This document shows, in pieces, positions 26,432 to 35,818 of a stretch of DNA of 60,916 bases. Positions within the stretch are counted from its first letter, which is position 1; each line of letters starts with the position of its first letter. A program made the translations under genes and the position numbers. This DNA comes from Arminella tubonensis. Its GTDB lineage: Bacteria > Pseudomonadota > Alphaproteobacteria > Rhizobiales > Rhizobiaceae. The DNA is taken from positions 1 through 60,916 of the forward strand of contig NZ_PCDP01000043.1 of NCBI RefSeq assembly GCF_003240585.1, written 5' to 3'. The notes beneath the pieces were generated by a model, which saw nothing but the letters and a program-made list of their open reading frames with translations, did no database searches and was not told the DNA's origin.

Positions 26432-27364
26432 TCAGGAAATCGGGATATCGAGTTCGGCAGCGCTTTCACGCAAATATTTGATGCCGCGACGCATTTCGTC
26501 GTCAAACTCTGGCGTGGCCTCGCGCATATGCGTCCAGTGCGAAGCCCCGGGTGCATCCTCGAGCTCGAGCGTGATCGGCCCGGAATAGCCGATGGTCCGG
26601 AGTGCTGCAAAAATCGCCTTCCAGTCGATCTTGCCGCGACCGGGACGCCAGTGGGCGTTGGTGTGGCCTTCATTGTCGGAAAAATGCGTGTTGAAGATGC
26701 GGTCGCCCAGCGCCAGCACGACGTAGTGTGGCATGTCGCCGGCCGGGAAAAGGTGGCTCGGATCGAAATTGAGCCCGAGGTTGGCAGCGCCGGTGCGCTC
26801 GATCAGGCGCAGCATGCCCTGCCCTGAGCTGACCCAGCGATAGGGGTGCGGTTCAACGGCAACTCGAATTCCGGCCTTGTCGGCGATCTCGCAAGCCTTG
26901 GCGAAGCCGTCGACGACGGCATCATATTCCGCTGTCCAGTTCCATTGAGGCTCAACCTTGGCGGTCCACTCCTGCGACGTTGGCCGCTGCAGGATCGGTC
27001 GTACTTCAGAGCCGAACGGATAGGGCGTCATGCTGGTCATGATCGGCGAGCCGATCTCCGCCACGACGTCGACGCCGCGCTTATAGGCATCGAGATCGAT
27101 CGTGGAGCATGCTGCGCCCGCTTTGTAGCTGAAGGGCAGGTTGTAGAAGAAATTGGTGAGGGTCAGTCCCTCGCTGTCAGCGAGCGTTTTGAGCTCGCGT
27201 ATCTTGCCAGGCGTGTAGTAGTCACCAAGCATATCGACCGACCATGCTGTCAGTTCGAAACCCTTGCATCCGGTCTTTGCAAGCCGCCTAAGCGGGGCCT
27301 CGAAAGGCGGGTTCCAGTTGAATGTCCAAATGGTGGATCCGAAAAAAAGTGAACCTGGGGCCAC
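26432..27364 (-). CDS. Sugar phosphate isomerase/epimerase-like TIM-barrel protein
   Basis: The 310-residue protein belongs to the xylose-isomerase-like AP-endonuclease-2 fold. Its metal-site residues lie in VAVEPHPYRW, LNFDPSHLFPAG, THFSDNEGHTNAHWRPGRGK and ITLELEDAPG. Start is GTG at 27364 with GGGAGG at good spacing; the ATG that overlaps it is out of frame, and the frame upstream to 27403 is not protein-like. It is the first gene of the sugar operon. It probably isomerises or epimerises a keto-sugar made by the adjacent oxidoreductase. Confidence 0.85.
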   Translation of the reverse strand: MAPGSLFFGSTIWTFNWNPPFEAPLRRLAKTGCKGFELTAWSVDMLGDYYTPGKIRELKTLADSEGLTLTNFFYNLPFSYKAGAACSTIDLDAYKRGVDVVAEIGSPIMTSMTPYPFGSEVRPILQRPTSQEWTAKVEPQWNWTAEYDAVVDGFAKACEIADKAGIRVAVEPHPYRWVSSGQGMLRLIERTGAANLGLNFDPSHLFPAGDMPHYVVLALGDRIFNTHFSDNEGHTNAHWRPGRGKIDWKAIFAALRTIGYSGPITLELEDAPGASHWTHMREATPEFDDEMRRGIKYLRESAAELDIPIS

Positions 27365-27462
27365 ATCGTCCTCCCGTGAAGACAGACGCCATGGCGTCGG
27401 CACCTGCTCTTCTGCCTCGCTGTTATCTCACAGTGCGGATCTCCAAAACCAACCAACCTGCG

Positions 27463-27480
27463 ATTTGTAACGTTACGAAT
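27463..27480. promoter_or_regulatory. LacI-type operator O1 of the sugar operon
   Basis: ATTTGTAACGTTACGAAT is an 18-base palindrome (8 of 9 pairs) centred on the AACGTT core common to LacI-family operators, about 100 bases upstream of the first operon gene. Recognition by the LacI protein encoded at 27610 is inferred. Confidence 0.65.
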
Positions 27481-27551
27481 GAAGGATGAGCCAAGTCATG
27501 TCAATCACCTACTCATGCCGCAAAGCAGCAAAAATTGAACGCATCGGCAAA

Positions 27552-27569
27552 ATCATAACGTTACAAATT
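27552..27569. promoter_or_regulatory. LacI-type operator O2 of the sugar operon
   Basis: AATCATAACGTTACAAAT matches the first operator at 14 of 18 positions, including the full TAACGTTAC centre. The two centres are 89 bases apart, a spacing that could support looping or double occupation. It lies 41 bases after the end of the lacI-type gene. Confidence 0.6.
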
Positions 27570-27609
27570 TCAGGGTCGAGCCGCGTCGATATCTGGGCGG
27601 TGCGTCTGC

Positions 27610-28686
27610 CTAGCCGGCCAGGAACTGGCTTTTGTGATCGACCAGCTCGGCCACGACGAGTTCGCGCAAAGTGGCGGGATCCTCGCCGGCGATCGATCTC
27701 TGCAGCAAGGCAGCCAACCTCTCACCGATCAGGTAGTTCGAATAATAAAAAGCACTCAGTGGTGGATTAAAGAAATCATGAAGCTTGGTGCCGCCATAGG
27801 TGACGATGGCAAAATCCCGGCCCGCCTGCCGGCCGACCAGCCGAAGGCCGGCAAGAAAGCCGAGTGCGGCTTCTTCGCTGGCGACGAAGGCAGCTGTCGC
27901 TTCCGGGTGCCATGCGGCGATGTTGGTGGCGACTTCCTGTCCGCTGTTTGGCGTCGTCGGCGTGAAATGGATCAGCTTATCCGGGACGCTGAGGTTGCGC
28001 GCGGTGAAGGCCTTCGTCCAGCCCTTGACGAATTGCAGACTGTAGGTGAACTGGCTGGACGGCGCGATCAGCAACGGCGCCGGATGGCCCGCATCGAGAA
28101 GCATGCGCGCCGCCGCCTCACCCACCAGCTCATGATCGATATCGACGCTCGGGTGCGCACTCACGAGCTCAGTGCGCCCGAACGTGACAAAGGGTATGTC
28201 GACTTCGAGCAGATATTTGACGCGATCGTCCTGCGGCCGCGTGTGGGTCAGAATCACGCCATCGACAGACCCTTCCTCGACGAGGTCCCGCACCGTTTGC
28301 AGCGGATCGTCGGCCTGCAATTGCGGCACGACCGTTGTGCGATATCCAAGCGCCTTCATTCCGCTCGACACGCCCTCGACCAGCGACGATACAACGATGT
28401 TCATGTCGCCCTGGCGCTCGAAAGGCAGGATGATGCCGATAGCATTGGTCTTGCCGGTGCGCAGGTTCAACCCGCCGAGATTAGGCCGATAGCCGAGCTC
28501 GCGCGCGACCTTCTTGACCAGCTCGATCGTCTCGCCGTTGACCTCGGGCCCTTCCTTCAGTGCTCGGCTGACTGTCGTCACCGACAGGTCAAGCGCGTTG
28601 GCGACGGTGCGCAACGTCACGCGCTTGCCAGGATCTCGCCTGGGCCTTCGCGCGGCCAAAGGTCCATGCGATTTCGGCAATTTCAT
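27610..28686 (-). CDS. LacI-family transcriptional regulator
   Basis: The 358-residue protein has a LacI helix-turn-helix (VTLRTVANALDLSVTTVSRA, residues about 23-42), a hinge region (ELGYRPNLGGLNLRTGKTNA), and a sugar-binding effector domain to the end. It lies immediately upstream of the sugar operon on the same strand, and two matching palindromes follow it. It should therefore repress the operon until its sugar appears. The ATG at 28686 is chosen, with GGGAG upstream; starts nine codons further upstream or closer to the helix-turn-helix are possible. Confidence 0.88.
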   Translation of the reverse strand: MKLPKSHGPLAARRPRRDPGKRVTLRTVANALDLSVTTVSRALKEGPEVNGETIELVKKVARELGYRPNLGGLNLRTGKTNAIGIILPFERQGDMNIVVSSLVEGVSSGMKALGYRTTVVPQLQADDPLQTVRDLVEEGSVDGVILTHTRPQDDRVKYLLEVDIPFVTFGRTELVSAHPSVDIDHELVGEAAARMLLDAGHPAPLLIAPSSQFTYSLQFVKGWTKAFTARNLSVPDKLIHFTPTTPNSGQEVATNIAAWHPEATAAFVASEEAALGFLAGLRLVGRQAGRDFAIVTYGGTKLHDFFNPPLSAFYYSNYLIGERLAALLQRSIAGEDPATLRELVVAELVDHKSQFLAG

Positions 28687-28793
28687 CGACTCCCAATGCT
28701 CCCGCGGCGACAATGCCCTCTGGTCGAAACCCGTGCAAGCCTAACCGGTCGGAAGAGCCTCCGGAGATATCAGCGCGGTCGCGAAAGGGAGTT

Positions 28794-30308
28794 TCAGGCA
28801 GTCAGATCGGCGACTTTCCGTGCAAGATCCGCAATATAGGCGTCTGTCGACAAGTCGGATCCGGTGGCGGCGAGGAGAATTTCGCTGGGGGTTTTCGAGC
28901 GGCCGAACTGGTGGACCTTATCGTTCAGCCAGGTCTTGAGCGGCGCATAGTCGCCCCCGTCCAGGCCCTTTGCGATTGAACGCTCCTTTTGCGCAGTGGC
29001 AAACAGCTGCGACGACATGACGTTGCCGATCGTATAGGTCGGGAACGAGCCCACCATTCCCGACGACCAATGCACGTCCTGCAGCACCCCGAGCGTGTCG
29101 GTCGGCACGTCGAGCCCGAGATAGGCCTTGATCTTTTCGCGCCAGATCTCCGGCAGATCCGACACGCGGACCTCGCCCGCGATCAGGCCGGCTTCGACCT
29201 CGGAGCGCAGCATGATGTGGAAATCGTAAGTCAGTTCGTCGGCTTCCACGCGGATGAAACTTGGCCGGGCGGCGTTGACGGATCGCCAGAAGTCGTCGAT
29301 CGACACATCGGACAGTTGATCGGGGAATGCACCTCTTAGCTCGCCGAAGTGCAGATCCCAGAAGCGCCGCGAACGTCCGACCCTATTTTCCCATAGCCGC
29401 GACTGCGACTCGTGCATGCCGAAGCTCGAGCCACCGACAGCGTAGAGATTGACGAAATCGGTGGTGAAGGTGGAGCGGGAGAAATTCTCCGATACCCCCT
29501 GCTCGTACATTCCATGCCCGGCCTCGTGCCAAACGGCAAACAAACCGCCTGGCAGCCACGTCTCGCGAAAACGCGCCGTGATGCGCACGTCGGAGCGCGT
29601 GAAGGAAATCTCGAAGGGATGGACCGTATCGTCGAGACGACCGCGGCTGAAATCGTAGCCCATGCGCGCGGCCATCGCGCTGGAGAAGGCGCGCTGCTTT
29701 TCGATCGGGTATGCTCGCTCCAGTATGTCGCTTCTGGTGCGCGCGCCCTTGGCTTCGGCAAGAAGCGGGATCAGCGCCTTCTGCAGTTCGCTGTAAAGGC
29801 GGCGCAACCGCGACCAGCTCATGCCCGGCTCGTAGGTGCCGACCAGCGCATCGTAAGGATGCTCTTGGTAGCCGATTGCGGCGGCGATCTCCCGCTGCAT
29901 TTCCATGGTTCGTTCGAGCATAGGTGCGAAGCCGGCAAAATCATCGGCAGCCCTGGCCGCCGCCCAGGCGGCCTGCGCCCGTGTCTTCAGCTCTGCCGAT
30001 GCCGCAACAAGCTCAGCCGGGATTCGCGAGAGAGTTCCGATGGATGAAGCCGCTTGTTCAAGCGCGATGCTGCGGTTGTCGGCAGCCGCTATGCCTTTAA
30101 GTTCTGCGCGTGCATCTTCGATCGCCCGCTGCATCGTCTCACCTGTGGCCAGGTCGCGAGCGAGGCTCATCAAAGTGGCAATCTGCCGGCCGCGCGCTTC
30201 GACACCGCCTGATGGCATCATGGTGCGCGAATCCCAGGTCAGGAGATTGACGGCACATAGGATGTCGTTGACCTTGGCAACTTCGAGTTCGAAACGAGCA
30301 AAGCTCAT
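28794..30308 (-). CDS. Metallocarboxypeptidase, M32 family
   Basis: The 504-residue protein is an M32 (carboxypeptidase Taq-like) peptidase. It has the zinc motif HEAGH at residues 261-265 inside AVWHEAGHGMYEQG, the DPR-like VNLLTWDSRTMMPSGG N-terminal block, and the VGRSRRFWD region. It removes C-terminal residues from peptides in the cytoplasm. It starts 14 bases after the ATPase gene of the peptide importer, so it likely degrades the imported peptides. The ATG at 30308 is preferred because the homology begins there. Confidence 0.92.
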   Translation of the reverse strand: MSFARFELEVAKVNDILCAVNLLTWDSRTMMPSGGVEARGRQIATLMSLARDLATGETMQRAIEDARAELKGIAAADNRSIALEQAASSIGTLSRIPAELVAASAELKTRAQAAWAAARAADDFAGFAPMLERTMEMQREIAAAIGYQEHPYDALVGTYEPGMSWSRLRRLYSELQKALIPLLAEAKGARTRSDILERAYPIEKQRAFSSAMAARMGYDFSRGRLDDTVHPFEISFTRSDVRITARFRETWLPGGLFAVWHEAGHGMYEQGVSENFSRSTFTTDFVNLYAVGGSSFGMHESQSRLWENRVGRSRRFWDLHFGELRGAFPDQLSDVSIDDFWRSVNAARPSFIRVEADELTYDFHIMLRSEVEAGLIAGEVRVSDLPEIWREKIKAYLGLDVPTDTLGVLQDVHWSSGMVGSFPTYTIGNVMSSQLFATAQKERSIAKGLDGGDYAPLKTWLNDKVHQFGRSKTPSEILLAATGSDLSTDAYIADLARKVADLTA

Positions 30309-30322
30309 GGAATCAATGCCTT

Positions 30323-31339
30323 CTACCACTGTGCTAACCTTTCGGGAGCGCCGAACCCCGTCAGGTGGCAGGCTGCACTCTGGCCATGCCCGCGCGGCGT
30401 CAGAACCGGTCGCTCGACGATGCAGCGCTCGAATACATGCGGGCAGCGGCTGGCGAAGGGACAGCCGAGCGGGAGATCCAGCGGGCTCGGCAATTCACCG
30501 CGCGTTGCAGCTGTCCGGTTACGGCGGGATGGATCGAGTTCCGGCGCGGCATCAAGCAGAGCCTTGGAATATGGATGGCGCGGCGACGTGAACAGCGCCT
30601 CGGATGGGCTGATCTCCATCACCTGCCCAAGATACATGACCGCCACGCGATGCGAAATGTGGCGCACCAGTCTAAGGTCATGCGCCACGAAGATGACGGT
30701 CAGATGTAGCTGGTCCTGCAATTGCAAAAGCAGGTTGACGACCTGTGCCTGCACCGAGACGTCGAGTGCCGACACCAGCTCGTCGGCGACGATCACCTCG
30801 GGCTCGACAGCGAGCGCACGGGCGATGCCGATGCGCTGGCGCTGGCCGCCGGAGAATTCGTGCGGGTATCGTGCGGCAGCGTCCTGCGGCAAGCGAACCA
30901 GCTCGAGCAGCTCCGCGATGCGGCCCGGGATTTCCGCCTTCGGCCGCATCTTGTGAACACTCAACGCTTCACTCAGGACCTGGCTCACCGTCATGCGTGG
31001 GTTGAGCGAGCTGTACGGATCTTGAAAGATCATCTGGACACGGCGATTGAAGCCGCGGCGTTCGCCCGGTTTCAGTTGGGCAATGTCCTTGCCCTCGAAG
31101 CGTACGGCGCCGCTATCGGGATCGAGCAGCCGGACGAGACAACGGGCAAGCGTCGACTTTCCGCAGCCGGATTCGCCGACGATGCCGAGCGTCTCGCCGC
31201 GATAGACCTCTAGCGTCACGTCGCTCAGGGCGTGGACTGCAAGCGGCGGCTTTCCCGCAAGCCGACGTGATAGCGAAAAGGGTCCGGAAAAGCGCTTGGT
31301 CACTCCGTCGACGGAGATGATCGGAATGGTCGAGCTCAT
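30323..31339 (-). CDS. Peptide ABC transporter ATPase (DppF/OppF-like)
   Basis: The 338-residue ATPase has Walker A GESGCGKST, Q-loop FQDPYSSLNPRMTV, signature SGGQRQRIGIARAL, and Walker B VIVADELVSALDVS. Note that the usual DEP is DEL, with the catalytic Glu kept. The C-terminal oligopeptide extension (LGCPFASRCPHVFERC) is present. The ATG at 31339 overlaps the stop of the partner ATPase by four bases. It drives the permease pair together with that partner. Confidence 0.92.
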   Translation of the reverse strand: MSSTIPIISVDGVTKRFSGPFSLSRRLAGKPPLAVHALSDVTLEVYRGETLGIVGESGCGKSTLARCLVRLLDPDSGAVRFEGKDIAQLKPGERRGFNRRVQMIFQDPYSSLNPRMTVSQVLSEALSVHKMRPKAEIPGRIAELLELVRLPQDAAARYPHEFSGGQRQRIGIARALAVEPEVIVADELVSALDVSVQAQVVNLLLQLQDQLHLTVIFVAHDLRLVRHISHRVAVMYLGQVMEISPSEALFTSPRHPYSKALLDAAPELDPSRRNRTAATRGELPSPLDLPLGCPFASRCPHVFERCIVERPVLTPRGHGQSAACHLTGFGAPERLAQW

Positions 31340-32340
31340 ACGATCGCCTCCATCGCGGCAACCTGCTCGTGGTGGAAACAGGCGGCCAGCCTTCCCGGCG
31401 CCACAGGAGCCAGCGGCGGCCGTTCGCGCCGACACTCCTTGGTCGCGAAGGTGCAGCGCGGGTGAAATGCGCAGCCTGTCGGCAAGGCAGTGAGGCTCGG
31501 CGGCGTGCCGTCGATCGAGGACAGCATCGTGCGCACGGCTCGACCGCGCGGCACGGAGCCAAGTAGACCGCGGGTGTAGGGATGGCGCGGTTGCGCGAAG
31601 ACATCGGCGACCGTCCCGGTCTCGACGATCCGCCCGGCATACATCACCGCCATCCGGTCGCAGGTCGCAGCGACGACCCCGAGGTCATGGGTGACCAGGA
31701 CGACGCTCATGGCGAGCCGGTCGCGAAGATCGAGAAGCAGCTTGAGGATCTGGTCCTGGATCGTCACATCGAGCGCCGTGGTAGGCTCGTCGGCCAGCAG
31801 CAGCTTCGGCGAACAGGCAAGGGCAATGGCGATCATCGCGCGCTGGCGCATGCCGCCGGAAAACTGATGCGGATACTCGCCGAGCCTCCGCTCGGCTGCC
31901 GGGATGCCGACGATATTCATGAGTTCCAGCGCCCTTGCCCGCCGTTCCCGGCGGTTAAGGCTTGTATGCGCGACGAGGCTCTCCTCGATCTGCTGACCCA
32001 CCGGCAACACCGGGTTGAGCGCCGTCATCGGCTCCTGGAAGATCATCGCGATCTCGCTGCCGCGGATGCGCCTAAGCTGTTCGTCGGGCATGGCGACGAG
32101 ATCACGACCGCCCCACTCGACGCGGCCGCTGACATGGCCCGGTTCGCGGATGAGCCGCATGATCGAGCGCAGGGTCACGCTCTTGCCCGATCCGGACTCA
32201 CCGACAAGGCCGACGACCTCGCCCGGTGCGACATCGAAATCGACATCGGCCGCGGCGATTGCCACGCCGCGGGTGGTATCGAACGTCGTGGTCAGGCCAC
32301 GAACGATCAGTCCGGTGTTTTCGCCCATTGCAACACTCAT
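31336..32340 (-). CDS. Peptide ABC transporter ATPase (DppD/OppD-like)
   Basis: The 334-residue protein has Walker A GESGSGKSV, Q-loop FQEPMTALNPVLPV, signature SGGMRQRAMIAIAL, Walker B LLLADEPTTALDV, and the Cys-containing peptide-transporter extension (GCAFHPRCTFATKEC). The ATG at 32340 overlaps the upstream permease stop by four bases. Together with the second ATPase it powers uptake by the two permeases. The longer upstream frame is a shadow of the permease gene. Confidence 0.92.
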   Translation of the reverse strand: MSVAMGENTGLIVRGLTTTFDTTRGVAIAAADVDFDVAPGEVVGLVGESGSGKSVTLRSIMRLIREPGHVSGRVEWGGRDLVAMPDEQLRRIRGSEIAMIFQEPMTALNPVLPVGQQIEESLVAHTSLNRRERRARALELMNIVGIPAAERRLGEYPHQFSGGMRQRAMIAIALACSPKLLLADEPTTALDVTIQDQILKLLLDLRDRLAMSVVLVTHDLGVVAATCDRMAVMYAGRIVETGTVADVFAQPRHPYTRGLLGSVPRGRAVRTMLSSIDGTPPSLTALPTGCAFHPRCTFATKECRRERPPLAPVAPGRLAACFHHEQVAAMEAIV

Positions 32341-33194
32341 CGGCGCACCCTCAATAGTTCGGCGGCGCCGTCGCCGGCAAGGCTGAAACCTAGCCCGGTG
32401 AGCACGATGGACACGCCCGGGAAAACCGCGATCCACCAGGCCGTCGTCATGAAGTTCTTGCCATCGGCAATCTGGACGCCCCATTCCGCAGCGGGCGGCT
32501 GCGCTCCGAGCCCGAGATAGCCGAGGCTCGAGCCGAGCAGGATCGCCAGTGCCATGTCCGTCATCCAGTAGATGATCGCGGGCGTGATCGCATTCGGCAG
32601 CAGGTGGCGGAAAATGATGCGCATCGGCGTGTAGCCCATGACGCGACCGGCATCGGCGTAATCGAGGCGCTTCTGCACCTTGACCTCGGCGGCGACCAGC
32701 CGCGCGTAAAATACCCAGCCGACAACGCCGATCGCGACATACATGTTTCCAAGCCCCGGTCCGAGAACCGAGACGACGGCAATGACCAGGACCAGAAACG
32801 GAAAGGTGACGACGGCGTCGACGATGCGGCCGAAGATCGCCTCGGTAATGCCACCGGCATATCCGACGAAAGCCCCGACCAGCGTGCCGACGATAAATGG
32901 CCCGGTGGTCGCAAAGACCGCGATCTGCATGTCGATCGTATAGGCATGAATGACGCGCGAGAGCACATCGCGGCCAAAACTATCGGTGCCGAAGGGATGC
33001 GCCCAGCTCGGCCCCTTCAGCAGCGCGTTGTAATCGAAGGCGATCGGGTCGTAGGGCGCAAACAGCGATGGGAAGAAGGCAAGCAGCAAACTGGCAACGA
33101 GGATGATCGCGCCCCAGATCAGCGTCCGCGGCAAGGCAGCCGGCTTGAAACGCGACTTCCTGGCAGCAGGGATTTCGGCGACATCGACGCTCAT
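32337..33194 (-). CDS. Peptide ABC transporter permease (DppC-like)
   Basis: The 285-residue inner-membrane protein has a long N-terminal cytoplasmic lead-in, one segment, a periplasmic loop with HPFGTDSFGRDVLSRVIHAY, and four or five further segments. The EAA loop is YADAGRVMGYTPMRIIFRHL, and the C-terminus has LGLGAQPPAAEWG, both typical of DppC. It overlaps neighbouring genes by four bases on each side, so the operon is translationally coupled. Confidence 0.92.
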   Translation of the reverse strand: MSVDVAEIPAARKSRFKPAALPRTLIWGAIILVASLLLAFFPSLFAPYDPIAFDYNALLKGPSWAHPFGTDSFGRDVLSRVIHAYTIDMQIAVFATTGPFIVGTLVGAFVGYAGGITEAIFGRIVDAVVTFPFLVLVIAVVSVLGPGLGNMYVAIGVVGWVFYARLVAAEVKVQKRLDYADAGRVMGYTPMRIIFRHLLPNAITPAIIYWMTDMALAILLGSSLGYLGLGAQPPAAEWGVQIADGKNFMTTAWWIAVFPGVSIVLTGLGFSLAGDGAAELLRVRR

Positions 33195-34129
33195 CGGGCG
33201 ATCCTCGGATCGAGCCAGGCCTGAACGATGTCGGTCACCAGAAAGGTCAGCGAGACAAGCACCGCAAGGGCAATCGTCAGGCCTTGGAGAACCGGGTAGT
33301 CGCGGCCATAGATGCTGTCGATCATCAGCCGTCCGGCACCTGGGACCGCAAACACCGTCTCGGTGATCACGCCGCCACCGAGCAGTGAGCCGATCTGCAG
33401 GCCAAAGAGCGTGATCGTCGAAATCAGTGCATTTCTAAGCACATGCCGGAACAGGATGATCCTTGATCTTAGCCCCTTTGACCGCGCAAAGTCGACATAT
33501 TCGGCATTGATGACGCCGATGATGGCAGCTCGCAGATTGCGCATCAGGACGGCGGCAAAGCTCAGGGCTAGCGTCAGGGCTGGAAGGAACAGGTGGTAAA
33601 CTTTGCTACCGATCGTGTCGCCATAGCCGCCGACCGGGAACCATTTGAGGTTCGCCGCAAAGAGTGTCAGCAGCAGGATGCCAATGTAGAAGACCGGCAT
33701 TGAAAGGCCAACCTGGAAGACCCCGCGAATAGCAGTATCGGGGGCCTGCTCACGCTTCAGCGCCGCCACGAAGGCGAGCGGCACAGCAAGAAGCAGCGCG
33801 ATGACCGCTGCCATTCCGATCAGCATCAACGTCACGGGCAGCCGCTGCGCGATCAGTTGTAGCACGGGAATTTTGAGGCTGATGGAGTTGCCCAGGTCGC
33901 CGGTAAAGACGCGGCGGACAAAATAGAAAAACTGAATAATCACAGGCCTGTCGAGGCCAAGGCTCGCGTTGATCCTCAGGACATCCGCATCCAGTGCGCG
34001 GTCGCCAAGCATAGCGCTCGCCGGGTCGCCCGGCAGAAGACGGATCAAGACGAAAGTCACGACCAGGATGAACACCACGGTCGGTATCATTTGAAGAATG
34101 CGACGGACTATAAAACTGAAAAGTGGCAA
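33191..34129 (-). CDS. Peptide ABC transporter permease (DppB-like)
   Basis: The 312-residue protein begins with the DppB N-terminal segment (FIVRRILQMIPTVVFILVVT) and the LLPGDPASAMLG turn, and has six membrane segments. Its EAA loop is EYVDFARSKGLRSRIILFRH, with a closing VFAVPGAGRLMIDSI. It forms the membrane channel with the DppC-like protein. It is separated from the binding-protein gene by 77 bases that hold a strong hairpin. Confidence 0.92.
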   Translation of the reverse strand: MPLFSFIVRRILQMIPTVVFILVVTFVLIRLLPGDPASAMLGDRALDADVLRINASLGLDRPVIIQFFYFVRRVFTGDLGNSISLKIPVLQLIAQRLPVTLMLIGMAAVIALLLAVPLAFVAALKREQAPDTAIRGVFQVGLSMPVFYIGILLLTLFAANLKWFPVGGYGDTIGSKVYHLFLPALTLALSFAAVLMRNLRAAIIGVINAEYVDFARSKGLRSRIILFRHVLRNALISTITLFGLQIGSLLGGGVITETVFAVPGAGRLMIDSIYGRDYPVLQGLTIALAVLVSLTFLVTDIVQAWLDPRIAR

Positions 34130-34165
34130 ATCGCCGCCCCCGAATTCCTGCTGATATCAGAGGCC

Positions 34166-34195
34166 GGCGCGGAGCGGCATCATGCCGTCCGCGCC
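34166..34195 (-). other. Strong hairpin between binding-protein and permease genes
   Basis: GGCGCGGA plus CGGCA pair with TGCCG plus TCCGCGCC, with one bulged G and a three-base loop: 13 base pairs in the 77-base gap after the peptide-binding protein gene. There is no T-run, so message stabilisation or partial attenuation is more likely than full termination. Confidence 0.65.
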
Positions 34196-34206
34196 GATCC
34201 TGAATA

Positions 34207-35784
34207 TTACTTGTCGAGCCAGGCCTTGGAGAAGATGTTGTTGCCAAGCGGGATCTGCAGGAACCCGTGGACCTTCTTGCTCAACGCGACCGGGTACGGC
34301 GTCTCATAGAGCGGGACGATCGGGCCGTCGGCGTTGTAGATTTCCTGGATGCGGGCATATTGAGCAGCGCGTTTCGTGGCGTCGATCTCTTTTTGCGAGG
34401 CGTCGAACAGCTTGTCGGCCTCGTCGTTCTTCCAGCCCGTGTGCAATGCGCCGATCGTCGGGGAGTAGACAAAATAGGAAGTGATCTCGTTCGGGTCGGC
34501 GATATCGTCGGTCCAGGCCGCTTCGCGCATCGAGAAGGTACCGTCGCGATATTGCTGGGTGCGGCTCGGATTATCGACCTGCTGCAGGTCGAGCTTGACG
34601 CCGATCTGGGCCCACATCTGCTGCAGGGCGGTCGCAATGCCGACTTCGTCCTGGTTGCCGGCGAGCACCAATATGCTGGTCGAGAACCCGTCAGCGAAGC
34701 CCGCATCCTTCATCAGGCTCTTTGCCTTGTCGAGGTCGTAGGGAAACAGCGGCTTGTCGCCGGTATGCAGCGGTGTTGCCGTCGACATGTAAGAGGTCAT
34801 CGGCGTGCCGACGCCATGGGTGACGATCTGGATGATCGCTTCCTTGTTGGTGGCATAGTTCAGCGCCTGGCGCACCTTGGGGTTGGACATCGGATTGTCC
34901 TTGCCGGCAAGCTGAGGCCGCACGTTCAGCGTAATATACTCCACCCGGGTCGAGGGGAAGAGTTTCATGTCGAGATTGCTTGCCGATTTCAGCTCATCGA
35001 CGCGCGAATAGGGGATGAACTCTGCGCCATCCAGTTCGCCGGAATTGAGCTTGAGGATGCGCGTCGCGTCATCGGGAATGGTCTCGAAGGTGATCCCATC
35101 GAGATAGGGCAGCGGCTTGCCGTCTTCACCGACGCCCCAGTAGTTCGGGTTGCGGGTAAGCTTCATGGTCGAGCCACGATCCCAGGACTGCAGCACGAAC
35201 GGGCCGGAGCTGATCGGATGTTCGGCGAATGCCTTGGCCTTATCGGCGTCTGTCGTACCCGCCGAGGCTTCGAACGCCTTCTGCGGCATGATGCTGGTGT
35301 TGAATACGGTCAGCGCCGTGAGGATCGCCGGGTCGGGGTGCTTCAGCTTGACGACGACTGTCTTGTCGCCTGAAGCCGTCACATCCGCGACCGAGCCAAC
35401 GATGAAATTCCAGATGCCGTTGTCGGGCTTTGCGGCGCGCTTCAGCGACCACGCAACGTCTTCCGCCGTGATCGGCGAGCCATCGGAGAACTTGATGCCG
35501 TCGCGCAGCGTCAGCGTCACGCTCAAGCCGTCGTCCGCGACCTTCCATTCGGTGGCGAGACCAGCCTGGACGCCCTTGCCGTCGTCCGTCGGCAGCAGCA
35601 ACGTGTCATAGAGGTTGGAAAGGATCCAGATGTCGACATTGGCGTCGTTCAGAACAGGATCGAGGAAAAGGCTGTCGGCGTAGCGGCCATAGGTCATCGT
35701 ACCGCCGCGCTCGACCGCATAGGCCGATGCGCTGGTGCCGAGAAGAAGTGCTGCGACGAGAGCCGCCTTGGCGATCGTTTTCAT
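34207..35784 (-). CDS. Peptide/substrate-binding protein, SBP family 5
   Basis: The 525-residue protein has a Sec signal peptide (residues 1-23, KAALVAALLLGTSASAYAVE). It has the family-5 binding-protein layout: GLATEWKVADDGLSVTLTLR, DGSPITAEDVAWSLKR, VRQALNYATNKEAIIQ and the closing domain. The ATG at 35784 is chosen because AGGGGA precedes it and it begins the signal peptide. The open frame upstream of it lacks both. Family-5 proteins bind di- or oligopeptides, nickel, or other solutes. Its neighbours (M32, M20, GGT) point to a peptide or gamma-glutamyl amide. Confidence 0.9.
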   Translation of the reverse strand: MKTIAKAALVAALLLGTSASAYAVERGGTMTYGRYADSLFLDPVLNDANVDIWILSNLYDTLLLPTDDGKGVQAGLATEWKVADDGLSVTLTLRDGIKFSDGSPITAEDVAWSLKRAAKPDNGIWNFIVGSVADVTASGDKTVVVKLKHPDPAILTALTVFNTSIMPQKAFEASAGTTDADKAKAFAEHPISSGPFVLQSWDRGSTMKLTRNPNYWGVGEDGKPLPYLDGITFETIPDDATRILKLNSGELDGAEFIPYSRVDELKSASNLDMKLFPSTRVEYITLNVRPQLAGKDNPMSNPKVRQALNYATNKEAIIQIVTHGVGTPMTSYMSTATPLHTGDKPLFPYDLDKAKSLMKDAGFADGFSTSILVLAGNQDEVGIATALQQMWAQIGVKLDLQQVDNPSRTQQYRDGTFSMREAAWTDDIADPNEITSYFVYSPTIGALHTGWKNDEADKLFDASQKEIDATKRAAQYARIQEIYNADGPIVPLYETPYPVALSKKVHGFLQIPLGNNIFSKAWLDK

Positions 35785-35818
35785 GGCATTCCCCTTGTTC
35801 TTAAATAAGTAATAAGTG

